From Clarireedia homoeocarpa (Eukaryota; Ascomycota; Leotiomycetes; Helotiales; Rutstroemiaceae): DNA of 64,000 bases. Of the stretch, positions 37,547 to 47,912 are shown piece by piece. The stretch's first letter is position 1, and every line of letters starts with the position of its first letter. The stretch spans positions 1 to 64,000 of the forward strand of contig LNKV01000027.1 in assembly GCA_001465935.1 (NCBI GenBank), read 5' to 3'. The notes below the pieces were generated by a model. The model did no database searches, was not told the origin of the DNA, and saw only the letters and a program-made list of their open reading frames with translations. A program made the position numbers and the translations under genes.

Positions 37547-39750
37547 AAACATATTATCATCTGACTCTCTTCTCTCCTCCATCTGTTCCCTTTCATTCCC
37601 CCATTTTCCTGTTTCTTCACTACCCCATCTCCAAAAAGGGCGGAAGACTTTCCTGTGGTTGAATAGAGAACACACTCGTTGATCGGTGGTTATATCAAAA
37701 TCATCTTCCATTCTCTTGTTTCTCGCAGGACCACGTTGAGGAAAGTCTTGGCTCATCCATTCTTGATTATAAAGTAGTCATTTTATTCCATTTTCAAAGT
37801 ATCAAACAGAAGAGTCATCACTCTTTCAGTCAAGCGCCCCGCATCGCCCCGTATCGTGTCGCATCCTATTATCCGCAGCTTGCGCCCTGGGTCGTAGGAA
37901 AAGGAGACGGTTTCTTTACACAACTTTACGAATCTAACCAAGTCTACACCTCTAGCCAACCGGAACTCGTACCAGCATTGTTGCGTACCAGCGTTATTTT
38001 CGGTCCCAAAGAATTCGAAAGATTTATCGATCAGATCGGATCTTCCCTGTCAATCCTTCTCGAACGAAGACATACGGCCGGCCATTCCTTACACGAGTCT
38101 ATCAATATTTAGAACGAGCGAGGAGTCACCGGCACCGAATTTCTCTATAAAGTGGCAAGAAGTTATTCTAGGTTCGGTCGATCCCGACATCAATAATATT
38201 ACCTGTCATCGGTTTCGAGATTACAGACTGGTCATACTTGATTTACCTTCAAAGCTTCACAGGAATCTGGGCATCAATTTGCAAACCGCTGTTTCCCAAC
38301 GAAATTTCTGCAAGGAGGCTGAGACTGAGAGTAGATTCTCAGACATCCATTATCCCTCGACTCGAACCTTGAAACTAAAGGAGATATCCGAGAGAGTTGG
38401 GAGTTTCGCGCTTGAATTCGATAACCTTTGAACCAACTAAATCCCAGCCACCATCCTCGAAAGAACGATCCTCAAATCGGACAGAGAATCGAACATCCGC
38501 GCCTTGAGATCGAGACTGGCTGAATTTACGGAATTGTATTTGGTTTATCACTTCGTCAGTTCTACGAAGAGGTAACCTTACGCAGTCAGGTGGATACGGG
38601 AGACTGGACACACTCACAAGATCTGATTTTGGCTACTCAAGGGGGAAACGCCTTGAACTATTCAGACCCGGGCCTTTCCTCGATTGCTCGTGCCGTATAG
38701 TCCAGAACACTAGAAGTTGATATCTGTCAAGTTGCGTCTCGTAAGGTGTGGTGGTCAGACCTCAACTTGGAAGGCGGAGCATCTAGTGAAGAAATCGCGA
38801 CAAGAAAGATTCCCTTTGGTTTCTTTGCATTTTTGAGAAGATAGTTGTACCCTGTTTGATTTTGCTCGCAAGGACATCGCAGTGAAAGATCAAACCAATC
38901 CCGAAATCTCAAGTCTTGAATAAGGGACAGAAAGTCGAGAAGGCCCAGGAAATATTTGTGGGTCTTCATCAAGGGCCTGGGATTATTTAATCATCTATCA
39001 ATTCTCTTTCTGGCTCTTCCGCCGGGCGACCCCCTACTTCATCCCCTACTTGCGAGTTTATTGGGGGCGTTTGGATCGACAGGCCGACAAGTATTTGCGC
39101 ATCATACTTTGTTCAACTTCCTAGCAACTCGTACTATTTTGACACGATTAGAAGGCTCGGTGACAACGGGAGGAAGGCACGACACGGGCCTTTAAACCAA
39201 AAGATATTTTAGCTGGAATTTCCCAAGCACTGCAGGCTTCACGCACCATTAGGGGGCTATTAAACCCAGGATCCCCGGACAGAAGCTCTTCAGAAGACCA
39301 GAATCATTCTTCCGGATCCTTCATATCCACAATCTGCATCTCGAATTTTCGTCCCAATTCGAGTCCCTTTCAACTCCTTTCCACCTTTATTTCTAGCCAA
39401 TTCCAGAAAAAGCGACTACGAGCCAATCAATCCCAAGTTGCGGGACAGTCATTCACACACGTATATTCCTCTCCATAGCACCTTGGTAACAGCAGCCCAA
39501 CCTACTTCTTAGTCCCTGGTCCAAGGTCTAACAAGTCATTTCGGCACTGCAGCATTTTCTCCCTTAGCAGCTCTCGGTAGCTTTAGCCTGGGAGCCTGGG
39601 AACCTGATCACCTAGCGCAGGCCCTCTGGAGCATTAAAAAAAGAGCTCGACAACCTTGCAAAACCCGGTCCGTCCCCCACTATACTTACGGCTTATTGCG
39701 AACCAGCGGTTACACAAACCCACAAACCCACACTCTCGCCCAACTCCACC

Positions 39751-39815
39751 ATACAATACAACATACATACACACACAGACAATACGTACATACACACATA
39801 CATACACACACACTC
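39751..39815. repeat. CA/TACA microsatellite
   Basis: Imperfect run of TACA and CA units inside the putative leader; contains no ATG. Confidence 0.8.
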
Positions 39816-40515
39816 AAACCACTTGCTCTCTTATTCTTCCTTTCACACCCGCTTCGATCTCTCGAGTATATTTTAGCCCTGCCCTATCCTAGACCCAGAC
39901 CTAGACCTATACCTATACCCATACCTCTTCTTCATTTCTGCTTTGGAGCTCGGGTAGTAAAGTTTTCATTTGCCCTCTTGGTCATTCACTTGATCTTTAA
40001 GAAGACAGTATCCTCATCCTTTGCAATCATTCACCAGCTGGACTGCCAAGGTTAGAAAATTCACCAACAGCGACAAACCTCGACAACGACCCGTCGCTCT
40101 CACTCACCAATAAGTTCAGACCGCCTCTCGATTTCTCGATTCGGTTTCATCATCTGGACCCGGCTTGGTTCCATATTCACTTCTCTTCTACCGGCGGTTC
40201 GGAATCTTATTCTTCCCCCACCGTACTAGAATCGAAAGCGATAATAATCTTCTTTTACAATCAATCCATCTTCTTTCGACCAGCCTGTACATTCATTCTA
40301 TTTTGTACCTCAGGAAAGAGTCAAGCTGTCAAGTCTGCTCTTACGCGAAACGAAAAGAAAACGGGACGGTCCATCTGCGAACCTGAAAAACCAACCTCAC
40401 GAAAGCCTTAATACAAATCTGTCCATTAACCTTTGTGTACGGCTCGAGACGAAGGCACAATCTTGTTCCCCATTTTAATCAAACAACCTTCACCGTGGCG
40501 ATCTATCCATCCAAC

Positions 40516-41734
40516 ATGTCATATAGAGATCCGAGTGGCGGTTATCCGCCTCAGGAGATACGCGAACAAGAGTCACAGTACCCTCCTCCTCCTGAAGGAG
40601 ATGACCATGCAAGAGCGTATCATCATAGGGTTCCGAATAATAACGTGAAATTACCTTCCATCTCTCCTTACGAATCTCAATACGCCCAACAATCAAATGG
40701 ATATACCACCGATCCGCGATATCAACCCGATCCTTACCGCCCTCCACCACCGCAGGATCCATATCCACAAGACCCTTACAGAGGAGCCCCTCCCCCCGAT
40801 TCTTATAGAGATAACAGAGGAGGTTATCCAGCAGAATATAGAGCAGCACAACCCCAAATGGCTTTTAGCCAGTCGGCTCCAAGACAAAGAACTGCAATTG
40901 CTTGCAGATATTGTAGAAGACGCAAGGTATATATTCTCCTCCCGCATATGCATGAACTGATGCCACCGACAATACATTTTATTCTGGAGTAAACAGAAGA
41001 ATGCTAACTTGCCATAGATCCGTTGCTCAGGATTCGAACAAAGCCCTCAAGGACGATGCACGAATTGTCAACGATTCGATCATGAATGTATCTTCACCCC
41101 AGTGTCGTCTCAAGCACAGGCATTTGTTCCTGCACATGCAGTTTACCCCGGTATGCGAAACATGGGTGTGGGACCAGATGGGAGACCTCGACCGATGGCG
41201 GTTCCGCAAGGCACACAGCTCTACGGTGCGCATGGCCAGCCGCTCTCAATCCCTGCCGCGACCCAGCAAGCACCAATGGGCTCTCCGTACGCTGAATATG
41301 CAATTCCCTCCCCCACAAATTCTTACAATTCTTTCACTGAAGAGAGACCCGGCGAAAGTTCTCGTAAGCGCCCACAGCCAGAGCCCCACCCGTCGGTCTT
41401 ACCACCACCTATTCCCGGTCAACCTTCATTCGGCCACGGAGATAATACTGGACGTCGACCAGCAGTTGAAGATGATCTAAGGTTGCCCCCTGTCACTCCA
41501 AATTCAACAGCACAGGGGACATCGAATTATTCTCCAGGGTCATCTACGTCTTCACATTCCAACCTTCAACCACCTTCACAAGGAGGTCTACCCTCCTTGT
41601 CACGTACTCCACCTCCTCGATCTAGTCCAGGGGAAGGCAGAGCCGACCCAATGTCATTAGGTAATATCATGGAGAGACGACCGGACACTGAGATTGATAG
41701 GAGTATGTTGGGCAGATTAGATCGAAAGAACTAA
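40516..41734 (+). CDS. Zn2Cys6 transcription factor with long leader
   Basis: Exons 40516-40926 and 41018-41734 give 375 aa. The N-terminal 120 residues are Pro/Tyr/Gln-rich and disordered. A complete fungal binuclear zinc cluster follows with Cys130, 133, 140, 151, 154 and 161 (ACRYCRRRK, IRCSG, GRCTNC, HEC). The single 91-bp intron falls exactly inside the cluster after RRRK. The C-terminal region is Pro/Ser/Gln-rich (PPPIPGQPSFGH) without a fungal-specific transcription factor middle homology domain, so the protein is shorter than typical members. The cluster ends HECIFTPVSSQAQAF. The start at 40516 is the first ATG after 3 kb, so there is no ambiguity. Target genes unknown; leader-mediated translational control is inferred. 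Confidence 0.92.
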
Positions 41735-43216
41735 TAGACACGGGACTGATGGCGAGTCGAGTATATGCAGGATCAGCTCACAAGCTCAAGGCTATTAGGT
41801 CTTATTAGTGGTTAATACGTTGAATTTTCTCGAATTAAGAAACTTCATTCAAGAGCTTATTCTGCAAGATCGACATGCCCTAAACAGATTCGGATATACG
41901 CAGCTGGCTGGATATTCGACGTGCGACACATTGACGTATAATTGTTACTTTGTTTCCAGACCAATTCCTTTCTTATACACGCATTTCATTTTTGGACCAC
42001 GTCTTTTTATTCTTGTTGCTTCTCAACGGACCAGTCCTTCATTACTTTTCACTGCCGTATTTTTTACACTCTTTGGGGGGGGGGGTTACCTTACACACCG
42101 AAAACAAAAAATAACACAAAAACAATGTTTGAACACGACTAAACGAGAAATGCATTCAAAATCACAACAATGGGAGGCAAATTATCGTATTTTAAATGCC
42201 AATGGGGACGTGGGGATGTGGCAAAAGGCAAATTTGGAGTCAAAAGAATTAGAAAGGAAATAGGCTTGCCTCACGGCACATTACTTTTGGTGTTAATACT
42301 TTTTCTGGTGTTGTCGCTAGGGACTGTATGGAGTTGGAGGCTTTCTGCTCGTTTTCTTTCTCTTCGCACGCTAACGTTTCTTTTTCCTCTTCTTTTCTGC
42401 TCTTGCATTATATTGAGTTATTCTCTGGCAGGTGGATGAGACTATGGCTGAAAGCGAGGCCATGTTTCAATCGAGGTGTAGTAGAGTTGGTATCAGGTAG
42501 CGCTTTAGCATTAGCAAAAGTTTCCTGTGGGAAGAAGCGATATAAGTAACAAGCAACAATGCAACAGAGAATAGCCTACAAAGGTCACATGTAGTTTAGT
42601 GTTTTGCGAATGGTTGATCCAATATAATTCTTCCAAAACTCAGTGAAATCGCAATCGTATTCAATAGCCACTACACGGCTTGGATGTCGACAGTTCTATT
42701 TAGATAAGTTACAAACTATTAAGTGGCCGTATGGGCATCGCATATGCTCGAAGAAAACTAGTTTCGCAAAGATAAGATTGTCTTGAAGACTATCATCCCT
42801 AATCAACAGGGTACGATACCAATATTTTCCACTAAGCCCACGTTACATCGAACGGATTCATCACCACTAGACGACACAAATGTCTCCGACCTCAAACACC
42901 CGGAGACATATGCTCCCCCTTTTACACGCGAGCTGTGAAATCAGTTTTTGAAGAAAGTCTCCGAAAGCTCTCCGACAGGCGAACTTGATTTTACCCCACC
43001 ATCTCAGCAAACTAAAATGTATGAGCATATATATAAAGAAAGAAAGAAAGAATGTACTGTAGCTTCTCGCCTTTCATTCTCACACAATACATACTTTCCA
43101 GTCAATGATATATACGAGTATAAATCTGAAGCTATCACTTTTCGTTGGTTTGCTTTCGGGTGCGATTATATTTTTTTTTTGCGAGTTCGGGGTTTCGTCG
43201 TGAAATTGAGACAAGG
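41735..43216. other. 3' flank of Zn2Cys6 gene and upstream region of methyltransferase
   Basis: Contains a run of 11 G (42075-42085) and AAAG repeats near 43,040. Open frames here have no family resemblance; much of the left part is probably 3' untranslated region. Confidence 0.45.
42075..42085. repeat. Poly-G tract (11)
   Basis: Eleven consecutive G on the plus strand in the 3' flank of the Zn2Cys6 gene. Confidence 0.9.
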
Positions 43217-44200
43217 ATGTCGAATGTTACGGAGAAGAATAAGGCGCATTGGGAGTAGGTCATGCTTTTCTCCCTTCTTTCCACTTCTTCATTATACTTG
43301 CTTGCGCCTGATAAAAAGTGATGAAGGAGTTTGAAGACATCTCTCACTTCTTACCTATTCCTGCGCCCCCTTACCCCACCAGACACAACTCAAGCTGACC
43401 TCTCCACCAGCGAACACGCCGCCAACTACGATGCCCGTTTCCAGAAGACCATGGATCAGCTGGTCTCACTCCTCCGCGACCCCTCTATTCTCTCCTTCAT
43501 CAACGTCCCCTGGATCCCCGACACCGACACCGAAACCGACACCGACACCGACTCCCCTCAATCCCACACCCTCAAACTTCTCGACTACGCCTGCGGCACC
43601 GGTCTGATCACCCGCGCCTTCCTCCCCTACATCACCCGCGCCATTGGCATCGATCTCAGCGGCTCCATGGTCACGCAGTACAACTTGCATGCGCATAACC
43701 AGGGCCTGAGCCAAGAGGAGATGGTTGCCGTGGAGGGGAACCTGCTGATGCAGCCGAGGGATGCAAGGCTGGCGGGAGAAGGCAAGGAGGATTTGTTTGA
43801 GTTTGATGTCGCGGTTGTGGGCTTGGGCTTTCATCATTTCAGCGATGCGCGATTGGCGGCTACGAGGCTGGCGGAGAGGTTGAAAAAGGGCGGGGCGCTG
43901 GTGGTGCTGGATTTTGAGAGCCATGAGCCGGTTCATGGGGGGGATGGTCATGGACATGGGCATGGGCACTCTCATGGTCATGCGCATGACGAGGCACTAG
44001 TAAAGGGAGAGGAACTGCAGCTCGGGGAGGCAACGAAGCAGGTGAAAGAAACGATTACGCATCACGGGTTTGCGGAGGAGGAGATGCGCTCGATTTTCGA
44101 AGAGGCGGGGGGGGGGGGGGGGGGTAATAGTGGAGATTTAGCAGTGCAAGTTTTTTTTTGGATGTGGGTGATGGTGGAGGATGGATGGACTAGAGATTGA
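43217..44200 (+). CDS. SAM-dependent class I methyltransferase
   Basis: Exons 43217-43254 and 43411-44200 give 275 aa. The short first exon supplies NKAHW, which joins EHAANYDARF to make the family's usual entry helix; without it no ATG start exists in frame. Motif I LLDYACGTG (residues ~69-77) binds S-adenosylmethionine; GIDLSGSM follows as motif II, and VVGLGFHHF and GGALVVLDFE mark later strands. The substrate is unknown; fungal relatives act on small molecules. Two low-complexity inserts are odd: an Asp/Thr repeat before motif I (43520-43552 in DNA) and a His/Gly-rich loop (HGHGHGHSHGHAH). An 18-G run (44107-44124) encodes Gly near the C-terminus, so the last 30 residues could be shifted by an assembly length error. 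Confidence 0.82.
43520..43552. repeat. GACACC-type coding hexamer repeat
   Basis: Imperfect ACCGAC units encoding alternating Asp/Thr inside the methyltransferase, upstream of SAM motif I. Confidence 0.8.
44107..44124. repeat. Poly-G tract (18) inside coding region
   Basis: Eighteen consecutive G in the methyltransferase 3' coding part. It is prone to replication and sequencing length errors, so the downstream frame is uncertain. Confidence 0.9.
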
Positions 44201-44542
44201 TTAATTGCTTTGTTTTCTGTGTGCAAGGAGGGTTTAGAAAAGATGGTTTGTTTGAATTATACGTTGTTTTTATCGACAGTCTTTACAAGATTTCAAATGG
44301 CAGGACTTCTTCAGCAAACCCAAGGCTGCCATCTTATCCAAATGTTTTGAAACACGCAGTTGAGCTGGTCAATTATGTCATTTAGAAATTAGAGTGCATT
44401 TTTAATGAGTTGTTATTTTCTCTATCGTGATCTTAACTCATAATTCGTAGCTAGCCCACTCCAATCGCCAACAGAGCGCACCAACCGTTCACACGTAACA
44501 TCTATCCCATCAACCTCCCTACTCATACTGCCCTATCAAAAA
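44201..44542. other. Convergent 3' intergenic region
   Basis: 342 bp between the methyltransferase and UBP6 stop codons. Presumably both 3' untranslated regions; nothing else seen. Confidence 0.5.
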
Positions 44543-46316
44543 CTATTGATTGATACCCTCAGCAGTAGGCAAAGGAATAGCGCGGTACAATAAGATAAGA
44601 GCAGAATGCGACTCTCCACCACCCGACAAGGTCTCAATCTTATCAGCCTCAACCTCCGATACCTTATCATCATTGAACCACCACCATTTGCCGTCTTCCT
44701 CACCACGAATACCCGTCTTCGGGTCAAGCGGTCCTTGCTTCTTAACATATGAAGTATAATGGCCACTATCCGCACTAGCGCCTTGATGAGTGACGATGCC
44801 ACGGAGTTCGTAAAGACCGGATTTGTTGGCGCCGTCGTCCTTGGCGAGCTCAGGGTTGATGAGGGCGTGCAATTCTTTCTTGGCTTCGAGAATTGCGGCG
44901 GCCTTTTCGGCATCAATTTCGGCGTCGGTTTTGTAAACGATATCCTCCATCACGGTATCACCATCCTTCGATTTACCCTCCTTTTTGTCGTCTTTCTTCT
45001 CGTCCTGCTTTGTGGAAGATGGTTCATCGATGATACCTGCCTTCTTGTCTGCTTCTTCCTTATCATGTAGACGCTTTTGGCGCTTGCGGGCACGCTCAAT
45101 ATCTTCCTCCTCCTTTCGTACCTCGCGAACCTTGTCCCTGACTGGGATCAACATTTGTTTGAGTTCATCGGTGCAGAACTCAACAATGTCCAACTCTCGG
45201 GGGAAAGTAACTTTGCGCATAATCTTTGCTTTCTTTTGGGCCTCGCGCTTCCAGAAGAATCGGACAAAATGGACCGTGAGGTATTTTGGAAGACGGGAGA
45301 TCTTCGACTTCTTGGTGTAGATAGCGTCGCGACCAAGTACTTCGGATCTCTTTTCAAGTTTCTCTTCCAAACCTGCAGCAATACCGTCGCGAAGATGGTT
45401 TGTTGTACCACTAATATGACAGTCCAATTTCAAGAAAACATCCTTTCCTTTGACTGGTTCTTCTCCCATGTCCTTTGCTGCTTGTTCGTCGCATTCTGTA
45501 ACGGACTCGAATGCTCCGGCCATGTATTTGTCTATGAAGGAGATTTGCTGAGATGAAGATCCATCTGTGCTGTCACCTTCTTTCTTGATCTTCAGTTTCT
45601 CTCGTAGTTGTTGGAGAATTTGTGTCCAGGCCTCTTCAGCGTCTTGTTGTGCATATCCATGTCCGTTCTTCGCCCGTTCGTTGAATTGAGGGAAAGCTTG
45701 TCGCAAAGCGTTGAGAAACATCAATGGTGGAAATCCTTCTTGCGTTTCTGACATCTGCTTGTACAAATCCCTCAAAGAAGCAGTCAAATCTGTTGAGCCA
45801 AGCCCAAAGTTGCTGAAGTCGCCAAGACTTGATCCCCCGGATGGAGCGGGTGTATACTTCTGCAGATGATCTTGTAATTCAGGGACTGAACGAAGTGTCT
45901 GAAGTGTAGAGTTGAGATAGCAGGTATTTCCCAGATTCTGCAATCCAGCAGGTGTTGCGCCAACTTGCTGTGCAGCCTCCGCCTCCGTCATATCCTCAAT
46001 GAATTTGACGGCGTCTTTTGGTCTAGAGAATGTTCCACCTTCTGCCGGTGTTCCCATCATCATGAAGGTTTGCCCCGGTTTGGCGCCGATTTTCGATAAG
46101 TCGGTATCATCTTTGAGTTGGCCACCTTTCACAAGAATCTTTTGCCGTTCTGGTTCGACCCCGGTGAGGGAGTAAAGCTGGTACTTGAGGACTTCACCAG
46201 TAGAGCTAGGATCGATCTCGACATCATATTTCTTGCCTTGATGCTTGATGATCACTATAGAAGTTAGCTAAGCCAAGATATGTAGCATGAAAGTAAATAC
46301 CAGGTATGCTCGCCAT
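44543..46316 (-). CDS. UBP6: Proteasome-associated ubiquitin hydrolase UBP6/USP14
   Basis: A 16-nt first exon (46316-46301, MASIP plus one base) and exon 46254-44543 give 575 aa. An N-terminal ubiquitin-like domain (about residues 6-78, with LVKGGQLKDD) binds the proteasome. The USP domain starts with the cysteine box LGNTCYLNS (catalytic Cys117) and ends with the histidine box SADSGHYTSYV. This architecture is specific to UBP6/USP14, which trims ubiquitin from substrates at the 26S proteasome and recycles it. A Lys/Glu/Asp-rich insert lies between the boxes. It is divergent from ARPC4, with 339 bp between the start codons. Confidence 0.95.
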
Positions 46317-46655
46317 GATTGCAAGGCGGGGGACTACGCAATGTTTCAAAAGCTCGAGATGTAAAATAGCCCAATCCCCAGATATAAGAGAAGATTTGAA
46401 AGAGTGTCAACAGCAAAACCGTCCGTAGATAGTTGTTTTGAAATGGTGGGTTAGTTTATGGATTTATAATGACCCAAAGGCAAATAAACGTAGTGGCGGC
46501 GGCGGCTGTCCTTTAGCGCCTTACGTAGCGTGAAGATGCCTGAGCATCGGGAACCCCACTACGACAGCACCGACAGCTCGCAGCACCGACAACACAGCTG
46601 CTAAGAACTACATACACATTCAGGAGGAGCTCGAGACCGATATTTCGAGAACATC
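46317..46655. promoter_or_regulatory. Bidirectional promoter region UBP6/ARPC4
   Basis: 339 bp separate the start codons of two divergent housekeeping genes, so both promoters must lie here or in the first introns. A GGCGGC run near 46,497 is present; no specific site is claimed. Confidence 0.5.
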
Positions 46656-47375
46656 ATGGTATGGACCTTTCAATCAGCCCTATCGTCAATTCTTGAGTTT
46701 ATACTAATATCATATAGTCTCAATCACTTCGTCCCTACCTCCAATGCGTAAGATCCTCATTAACGGCAGCTCTGTGCCTATCGAATTTCGCATCCCAAAC
46801 CTCCGAAAGGCACAATGTTCCTGAAATTGAAGCCAAAACATCCCCAGAGGTTCTATTAAACCCCCTGACCGTCGCAAGAAACGAAAATGAACGAGTCCTC
46901 ATCGAACCAAGTATCAACAGTGTACGAATAAGCATCAAGATTAAACAGGCAGATGAGATTGAACACATCCTCGTGCACAAGTTTACCCGATTCTTGACTC
47001 AAAGGGCGGAATCATTCTTTATTCTACGAAGAAAACCGATCCAGGTAGGTGGCAGATGCTGGGCTGCAAGTAAGGAAGCTGATTGATTTAGGGATACGAT
47101 ATCTCGTTCTTGATTACAAACTTCCATACAGAGGAGATGCTGAAGCATAAGTTGGTGGATTTCATCATTGAATTCATGGAGGAGGTGGATAAGGAGATAT
47201 CAGAGATGAAGCTTTTCGTAAGCTTTTCCCTTAATGCGAGTGTAGGATGATTACTTACAGAAGACAGTTAAACGCTCGGGCAAGATTCGTCGCAGAATCA
47301 TTCTTAACACCGGTAAATATCTCCTACATTTGGACCTTAGGCTATTCTCTAACCATTACATTCTAGTTCGATTAA
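46656..47375 (+). CDS. ARC19: Arp2/3 complex subunit 4 (ARPC4, p20)
   Basis: Exons 46656-46658, 46718-47044, 47092-47217, 47268-47312 and 47367-47375 give 169 aa, the family's usual length. The sequence matches ARPC4 throughout: SLRPYLQCVR at the start, FASQTSERHNVPEIE, FLTQRAESFFILRRKPIQGY, ISFLITNFHTEEM and FIIEFMEEVDKEISEMK. ARPC4 forms the core of the Arp2/3 complex with ARPC2 and nucleates branched actin at cortical patches. The first exon is the ATG alone and the last codes only Phe-Asp-stop; both are forced by phase and family ends. Confidence 0.95.
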
Positions 47376-47912
47376 ACTTCTTGCTGGATTTGGGTGTACA
47401 AATGTTGATAGTCGCGTGGGTTAGAACAGCGGTGTAAAGTCCGACATTATGAATAGCGTTTAGGAGAATAAAAAACAACCTTGGCCACACCCTTTATAAG
47501 GGAATCCTGGATCTTCCTGCACTTGTCCCGCCATACCAAATTGATATCATGACAAATTCACCGCGGACTCGTCCGGCCCTCCTCTTTCCATGAAGCTCGC
47601 GCAGCTTCAATTCTCAGAAAATGTTTGTATAATATCTACATAGGCCTTCTGGATAGCTTCTTGGCAAATCTGACAGGGAAGGACCAACCCCCGGAGACAT
47701 GTGACCGGAAGAACAACGCTAATCATGCAACGTTGCCTAATCTCGTAAAAAAAATTGGCTCTTTCACCGTAATATATAAAACGACAACGTCTGGCAGGCT
47801 TGATCTTGAAGTCCATTCGTCGGCCGGGATGCGCCACCGGTAGATATTTATACCGGTAGTAATCCAAAATTTACGTGCGTGTTGGATTGGGCAAAATAAT
47901 AGCTATCCAAAC
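47376..47912. other. Intergenic between ARPC4 and HET gene
   Basis: No gene supported. The right half is presumably the HET gene promoter. Confidence 0.5.

Larger units (their letters stand above)
37491..40515 (+). promoter_or_regulatory. ATG-free 3.0-kb putative 5' leader of Zn2Cys6 factor
   Basis: Reading every line and line boundary, I find no ATG on the plus strand between the ATG at 37490 and the start codon at 40516, while the reverse-strand equivalent CAT occurs about 60 times. Chance would give roughly 40 or more ATGs. The asymmetry fits a plus-strand transcript whose leader is scanned by ribosomes and kept free of upstream start codons. A TATAAATA element (37539) followed by pyrimidine-rich sequence (37560-37640) is a candidate promoter. 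Upstream ATGs are also sparse: only two (37339 and 37490) between 36,846 and 37,490. Both would be removed if a strong-looking donor at 37232 (GTAAGATAC) is joined to an acceptor at 37728 (TTTCTCGCAG); this intron is speculative. Confidence 0.75.
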
